Shown here: in pieces, positions 60,038 through 64,000 of the stretch
Numbering within the stretch: position 1 is the stretch's first letter
Layout of the letters: every line of letters starts with the position of its first letter
Source of the DNA: UBA2334 sp964396895
Lineage (GTDB): Bacteria; Pseudomonadota; Gammaproteobacteria; Burkholderiales; Burkholderiaceae_C
Direction: 5' to 3'
Length of the DNA stretch: 64,000 nt
Assembly (NCBI GenBank): GCA_964396895.1
Contig: CAYNGJ010000019.1
Span: 1 to 64,000 of the forward strand
Notes under the pieces: model-generated
Databases searched by the model: none
Seen by the model: the letters and a program-made list of their open reading frames with translations, nothing else
Told to the model about the DNA's origin: nothing
Translations under genes and position numbers: made by a program

Positions 60038-61351
60038 ATGCATGTTCCGTCTTCCGTCGTTTCTGGCCGTGCTGCCCGGTCCTGGGGCCTGGTCCTGGCC
60101 ACGCTGGCTGGTGCCGCCCTGGTGGCCTGCGGCGGCGGTGACTCCTACGAGCCCACCGTGCCCGTGACCACGGTGGTGGATTACTTCCCCATCGTCACCA
60201 ACTCGGAAAGCGGTGCGCTGATGCGCCGTGGCGAGACCGTGCTCGCCGGCGCCCGCCTGCAGTACGGCGACACGTGGATGTACCAGTGGATCAACAAAAC
60301 CGCGGGCACGGGTTACTACAGCACCCACTACCTGTCTGCGCTGGACCGCACGTCGCAGCTCTACACCCACACCGTCACCTTTTCTGACAGCCGGCCTTAC
60401 GAGGTGCGCAACTTCGGGTCGCGCAACCAGTCGGTGGCCACGTCGTTTGACAACACCCGCTGCCAGTTCAGCCCGCAAGACCGTTCGCCCTTCCCCCGCA
60501 GGCCATACGCTGTGGGTACCACCTGGTCTTATGTGTGGACGGAAACCTGCCTGAACGGCACGGTGGCCACCACGGTGGACAAAACCATTTCGGGCCGGGT
60601 GGCGGCGCTGGAAACCATTTCCCTGGGTCTGCTGGGCCAGGTGGGGGTGGCGCTGGGGGGATCCACCCAGCGCAACTTCCAGACGGCGCGCTACACCGCG
60701 ACCCGCACCGAGACCGACCGCACCGTGGGCACTTGGACCTACACCGACACCTGCTGGCACGACTTGGCGCAGGACCGCACCGTCAAGTGCGACACCACGG
60801 CCACCTTTGTGCCCGCGGGTCAGACCGCACCCACACAGACCTACGAACAGGAGCAGCGCCTGGCCTTTGTGCGCGAGGTGCGCACCCCCAGCCCGGTGCT
60901 GGTCACCGACGGGCCCAGCACCGTGGCGCAGTACGCTGGGCGCTGGGATTTCAAGCTGGTGGGTTCGGGAGGCACGGTCACCTGCTCCAACATGGCGGTC
61001 AGCCTCACCGGCAACGTGTCGGGCAACTGCGTGCGGGTGGTCACCACCTTGGTCACCCGGCCCGATCCGAACAACCCGCCTGCGGGGGTCATCACCGTGC
61101 CGGTGGTCACCACCACGGCATTCACGGCCAGTGGCTTCATTGACCGGCGCAGCGTCACCACCCAAAGCCCAGGGGCGGCCGAAGTCACGCGCTGGGTGGA
61201 CGCCATCAACATCGTGGCCGACTCCAACCCCAATGACCTGAGCATGACGGGTGAAATGCTCAGCCCCATCGCCTCGGAGGGCGCTTGGATCGGGCAGTCC
61301 ACCGTCGGCGGTACCCAGCTGGAAGGCACCTTCGCCGCCCGTCACCTGTGA
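60038..61351 (+). CDS. Hypothetical lipoprotein, beta-rich
   Basis: A 437-residue lipoprotein; the signal ends LVAC near residue 29 followed by GGGD. The rest is threonine- and tyrosine-rich with repeated two-residue-alternating strands (TWMYQWINKTAG; TWTYTDTCWHD), suggesting a beta-sandwich or beta-barrel surface protein. Several cysteines (about six) could form disulphides. No family is recognised. AGGAG precedes ATG 60038. A repeat lies ten bases after its stop. Confidence 0.75.
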   Translation: MHVPSSVVSGRAARSWGLVLATLAGAALVACGGGDSYEPTVPVTTVVDYFPIVTNSESGALMRRGETVLAGARLQYGDTWMYQWINKTAGTGYYSTHYLSALDRTSQLYTHTVTFSDSRPYEVRNFGSRNQSVATSFDNTRCQFSPQDRSPFPRRPYAVGTTWSYVWTETCLNGTVATTVDKTISGRVAALETISLGLLGQVGVALGGSTQRNFQTARYTATRTETDRTVGTWTYTDTCWHDLAQDRTVKCDTTATFVPAGQTAPTQTYEQEQRLAFVREVRTPSPVLVTDGPSTVAQYAGRWDFKLVGSGGTVTCSNMAVSLTGNVSGNCVRVVTTLVTRPDPNNPPAGVITVPVVTTTAFTASGFIDRRSVTTQSPGAAEVTRWVDAINIVADSNPNDLSMTGEMLSPIASEGAWIGQSTVGGTQLEGTFAARHL

Positions 61352-61361
61352 GGGGTGAGTG

Positions 61362-61417
61362 GATTTGTTAAATAAATCGCCTCTGGCGCTTTATGTATTT
61401 GGGTAGTTTGCTATTAT
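61362..61417 (-). repeat. Dispersed A+T-rich repeat, copy J
   Basis: The core is 61384-61413 on the minus strand (TAGCAAAC to AAAGCGCCA), the tail 61362-61383. It fills the gap between two convergent genes and begins five bases after the tgt stop codon. Confidence 0.82.
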
Positions 61418-61418
61418 T

Positions 61419-62624
61419 TTACACGCCACGTGCGCGGTCGGTGTGGAAGCGGGCCACCATGGCGCCCAAAGTACCGGTGTCGAGCGCGGCACGCACTTCG
61501 CTCATCAGGTTCAGGTAGTAATGCAGGTTGTGGATGCTGGCCAGCATGGGGCCCAGCATTTCCCCGCAGCGGTCGAGGTGGTGCAGGTAGGCGCGGCTGA
61601 AACCCTCGCGCCCGCCTTGCGCCCAGGACACACCCGAACTGCCCGCACAGGCGTAGCAGGTGCAGGTTTCGTCAATGGGCTGGGGGTCGGCCTTGTGGCG
61701 GGCGTTGCGAATTTTCAGGTCCCCAAACCGGGTGAAGGTGTGGCCGTTGCGCGCGTTGCGCGTGGGCATGACGCAGTCGAACATGTCGATGCCGTTTTGC
61801 ACGCCGGCAATCAGGTCTTCGGGCGTGCCCACACCCATCAGGTAATGTGGTTTGTGCGCGGGCAGCTGGGGGCCAATGTGTTGGAGCACCCGCATCATGT
61901 CTTCCTTGGGTTCGCCCACGGAGAGGCCACCCACGGCAATGCCGGGAAAGTCCAGCGCCTCCAGCCCAGCCAGCGACTCGTCGCGCAGGTGCTCGAACAT
62001 GCCGCCTTGCACAATGCCAAACAGCGCGTTGGGGTTCTCCAGCCGGGCAAACTCGTTCTGGCAGCGCTGGGCCCAGCGCAGGCTCAGCTCCATGGAGCTG
62101 CGGGCCTCGCGCTCGGTGGTGATCTGGCCCTTGGTTTTGTTCTCCACCGACACGTAGGGTGTGCACTCGTCAAACTGCATCACGATGTCGGCGTTCAGCA
62201 CCGTCTGGATCTGCATGCTGATTTCGGGTGTGAGGAACAGCTTGTCGCCGTTGACGGGGCTGGCGAACTTCACGCCTTCTTCCGATATCTTGCGCATTTC
62301 ACCCAGGCTCCACACCTGGAAGCCCCCCGAGTCGGTCAGGATGGGCTTGTCCCACTTTTCGAAGGCGTGCAGGCCGCCAAACTGCTTGACCACGTCCAGG
62401 CCCGGGCGCATCCACAGGTGAAAGGTGTTGCCCAGGATGATTTGCGCATCCATGTCGTGCAGGCTGCTGGGCATCACGCCCTTGACCGTGCCGTAGGTGC
62501 CAACAGGCATGAAGATGGGGGTTTGCACCACGCCGTGGTTCAGCGTGAGTTGGCCCCGACGGGCATGGGAGCCGGGGTGGCTGGCGGTGGCCGGGTCGGT
62601 GGCGAGGATCTGGAAGTCGAGCAT
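61419..62624 (-). CDS. tgt: tRNA-guanine transglycosylase
   Basis: A 401-residue enzyme that exchanges guanine 34 of tRNAs for preQ1 in queuosine synthesis. Catalytic aspartates lie in LTDSGGFQVWSLG and FDCVMPTRNARNGHTFT. The zinc ligands are the three cysteines of CTCYACAG and a histidine in YLHHLDRCGEML. Downstream of queA in the same direction, with one gene between. ATG 62624 is used. Confidence 0.97.
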   Translation of the reverse strand: MLDFQILATDPATASHPGSHARRGQLTLNHGVVQTPIFMPVGTYGTVKGVMPSSLHDMDAQIILGNTFHLWMRPGLDVVKQFGGLHAFEKWDKPILTDSGGFQVWSLGEMRKISEEGVKFASPVNGDKLFLTPEISMQIQTVLNADIVMQFDECTPYVSVENKTKGQITTEREARSSMELSLRWAQRCQNEFARLENPNALFGIVQGGMFEHLRDESLAGLEALDFPGIAVGGLSVGEPKEDMMRVLQHIGPQLPAHKPHYLMGVGTPEDLIAGVQNGIDMFDCVMPTRNARNGHTFTRFGDLKIRNARHKADPQPIDETCTCYACAGSSGVSWAQGGREGFSRAYLHHLDRCGEMLGPMLASIHNLHYYLNLMSEVRAALDTGTLGAMVARFHTDRARGV

Positions 62625-62635
62625 GAAGCGGGGTG

Positions 62636-63430
62636 TCAGGTGGGTTTCTTTTTGTCCCTGCCCGGGCGGTTGGGTCGGTCGCGGGGCATGGGTTCAGCGG
62701 GGGGTGGGCCCAGAAAGGCCAGGGCGGCCACCACGTTGGCGGCTTTGCCCGCCAGCGTGGGGTCCAGCCTGAGCTGGCGCTCTTGTTCGGCAATGGCATC
62801 AAAAATGGCAAACACCAACGAGCGGGTGATGCGCAGGCAGATTTCCCAGTCTTCGGCTTCGATCTGGGCGTGCCGGGCCGCCGGGTTGCGCGGGTAGCGG
62901 TCGCGGTTTTCCAGCAGCCAGGCCAGGTGCAGCTCGACGACGCCGCCCAGCAGGCGGTGCAGCAGCCGGTCGCCCGCCTTGAGCTCGAACACGGCGGTGG
63001 CCCAGAACCCGTTGGTCAGCTTTTGGGCGGCTGCATCGCGGAGTTTTTGCAGATCGGTGGCGTCCAGCGTGTGCACCTGCACCAGCAGGCTGTCTTTGGC
63101 AAACTGCCACAGGCGACGCATGGCAAAACGGGCCAGGGATTCAAACGCTTCGTAGCGCGTCCAGGGACTGCCCTCGCTGAGCTTGCTGCCGCCGTAGCGT
63201 GTCCAGTCGGCCCAGCTGTCTTTGAGGTGGTACAGGGCGGTTTCTGGCCAACGGTCGGCGTTGCGGTCCATCGCGTGCGAGGTGGCCATTTCCAGCACGA
63301 ACTTGATGCCGCTGAGCAGCGGGTCGTCCTCCGGCGGGTTGCCAGTGGGACGGGGCTGGGCCCAGGCGGGCAGGCTCAAGGGAGCCAGCGCAAGGCCGGT
63401 CAGGGCGTGGTGAAAGTGGCGACGGCGCAT
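62636..63430 (-). CDS. Secreted protein of unknown function between queA and tgt
   Basis: A 264-residue protein with an N-terminal signal (MRRRHFHHALTGLALAPL...PAWA, cleavage near residue 24); the RRRHF motif hints at Tat export. The rest is mainly helical and Leu/Ala/Trp-rich with a lysine- and arginine-rich tail. No family is recognised. It stops 11 bases before tgt starts and begins 48 bases after queA, so it is probably co-transcribed with two queuosine genes without an evident link. Confidence 0.72.
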   Translation of the reverse strand: MRRRHFHHALTGLALAPLSLPAWAQPRPTGNPPEDDPLLSGIKFVLEMATSHAMDRNADRWPETALYHLKDSWADWTRYGGSKLSEGSPWTRYEAFESLARFAMRRLWQFAKDSLLVQVHTLDATDLQKLRDAAAQKLTNGFWATAVFELKAGDRLLHRLLGGVVELHLAWLLENRDRYPRNPAARHAQIEAEDWEICLRITRSLVFAIFDAIAEQERQLRLDPTLAGKAANVVAALAFLGPPPAEPMPRDRPNRPGRDKKKPT

Positions 63431-63478
63431 GGGTGGACTCGCTTTCTGGCTGACGGGTGTGACGGCGCAGCCACTCTA

Positions 63479-64000
63479 TCACCGGCGCAGGGCGACGGGG
63501 GTGCGCTGCAGCCACATGGCATCGCCGTAGCTGAAAAAGCGGTATTTTTGGTCGATGGCGTGGGCGTAAACGTGACGGATGTGGTCGTACCCGGCCAGCG
63601 CGCTGACCAGCATCATCAGCGTGCTCTTGGGCAGGTGGAAGTTGGTGATGAGGGCATCCACCACCCGAAAGTCGAAGCCGGGGGTGATGAAAATGTCCGT
63701 GTCCCCCGTGGGCTGGCCGGAGCGCGCCCACGACTCTAGCGTGCGCACGGTGGTGGTGCCCACCGCCACCACGCGCCCGCCACGGGCGCGGCAGTCGGCC
63801 ATGGCCTGGGCGGTGTCGGGCGGCACGTTGTACCACTCGCTGTGCATGTGGTGTTCGCTCAGCTTGTCGGTCTTCACGGGTTGGAAGGTGCCTGCGCCGA
63901 CGTGCAGGGTCACGCTGGCCCGGGCCACGCCACGGGCATCGAGCTGCGCCAGCAGGGCTTCGTCAAAATGCAGGGCCGCGGTGGGGGCCGCCACCGCGCC
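63479..64000 (-). CDS. queA: S-adenosylmethionine:tRNA ribosyltransferase-isomerase (3' part)
   Basis: The last 173 codons of a gene that begins to the right of the window. The visible part starts GAVAAPTAALHF and contains VTLHVGAGTFQPVKT, the histidine-rich HHMHSEWY, VVAVGTTTVRTLES and TNFHLPKSTLMMLVSA, all QueA signatures. QueA transfers the ribosyl of SAM to preQ1-tRNA to make epoxyqueuosine. It is the first gene of a queA - secreted protein - tgt series. Confidence 0.96.
   Translation of the reverse strand, partial: GAVAAPTAALHFDEALLAQLDARGVARASVTLHVGAGTFQPVKTDKLSEHHMHSEWYNVPPDTAQAMADCRARGGRVVAVGTTTVRTLESWARSGQPTGDTDIFITPGFDFRVVDALITNFHLPKSTLMMLVSALAGYDHIRHVYAHAIDQKYRFFSYGDAMWLQRTPVALRR

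Noticed and set aside
1..64000. tRNA, rRNA, prophage, insertion sequence or CRISPR array
   Set aside because: No cloverleaf with a CCA end, no transposase or integrase motif and no regularly spaced direct repeats were seen on either strand.

Overview
The window is chromosomal DNA, very G+C-rich and densely coding, from a betaproteobacterium that most resembles the Comamonadaceae (order Burkholderiales). The evidence is the gene families (PhaM granule protein, DUF3567, PutA under a separate Lrp-type regulator, pilT-cNMP-binding protein-pilU, cytochrome b561 with two YceI genes) and a short A+T-rich dispersed repeat of a kind I associate with that family. No tRNA, rRNA, CRISPR array, prophage or insertion sequence was found. 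No gene-free stretch exceeds 300 bases. About 67 protein genes are called.

Layout. 1-5.5 kb: the first codons of a beta-ketoadipyl-CoA-type thiolase divergent from a LysR regulator, an EamA exporter divergent from an AraC regulator, a thioredoxin-like protein, an SDR and selD. 5.6-11.7 kb: cytochrome b561 with two YceI proteins, a FAD oxidoreductase, a GST, an NlpC/P60 lipoprotein and two FlgO-like lipoproteins. 11.8-22 kb: cheV, an orphan rod-type flagellar protein, dinG, a PuuB-like oxidase, an acyl-CoA synthetase with a chalcone-isomerase-like protein, an SDR and a DnaQ-like exonuclease. 22-24.7 kb: the conserved envelope/replication neighbourhood rsmI, yraN, diaA and a DolP-like lipoprotein. 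24.8-29.4 kb: a beta-hydroxyacid dehydrogenase, then pilT, a cyclic-nucleotide-binding protein and pilU facing yggS. 29.4-34.2 kb: a less G+C-rich accessory stretch with an RTX protein, a probably truncated ORF and a LuxR regulator. 34.2-42.4 kb: an Lrp regulator and putA sharing a palindromic operator, crcB, yegD, a tandem-PPK2 polyphosphate kinase and a response regulator. 42.5-46.4 kb: a candidate glycolate/glyoxylate module of a class V aminotransferase, lrgB, lrgA and glcD. 46.5-53.8 kb: katG with an OxyR-like site, a LysR regulator, purU, a ChaN lipoprotein, bioB and dps. 54-64 kb: a DUF3108 protein, a FAH-family protein with eroded active-site residues, a VOC protein, a DksA/TraR protein, phaM, a FIST protein, a lipoprotein, tgt, a secreted protein and the 3' part of queA.

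The most unusual feature is the dispersed repeat. I found ten copies. Every copy has a core of exactly 30 bases (TAGC at one end, AAGCGCT plus one or two bases at the other) followed by a T-rich tail of about 22 bases. Six lie between genes and five of those touch or lie within a few bases of a stop codon; one of the five supplies the last codons and stop of the polyphosphate kinase gene. Four lie inside genes and are translated in frame: dinG, putA (two copies) and the DUF3108 gene. putA also contains a G+C-rich hairpin repeat and a further extra segment, so one metabolic enzyme carries four in-frame extensions.

Functionally the window joins housekeeping (queuosine, 16S rRNA methylation, biotin, formate release from folate, selenophosphate), peroxide defence (katG, dps), surface motility and chemotaxis (pilT/pilU, cheV) and carbon storage (phaM, polyphosphate). 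The candidate glycolate pathway pairs GlcD with LrgA and LrgB, relatives of the plant plastid glycolate/glycerate transporter, next to an alanine-glyoxylate-type aminotransferase.
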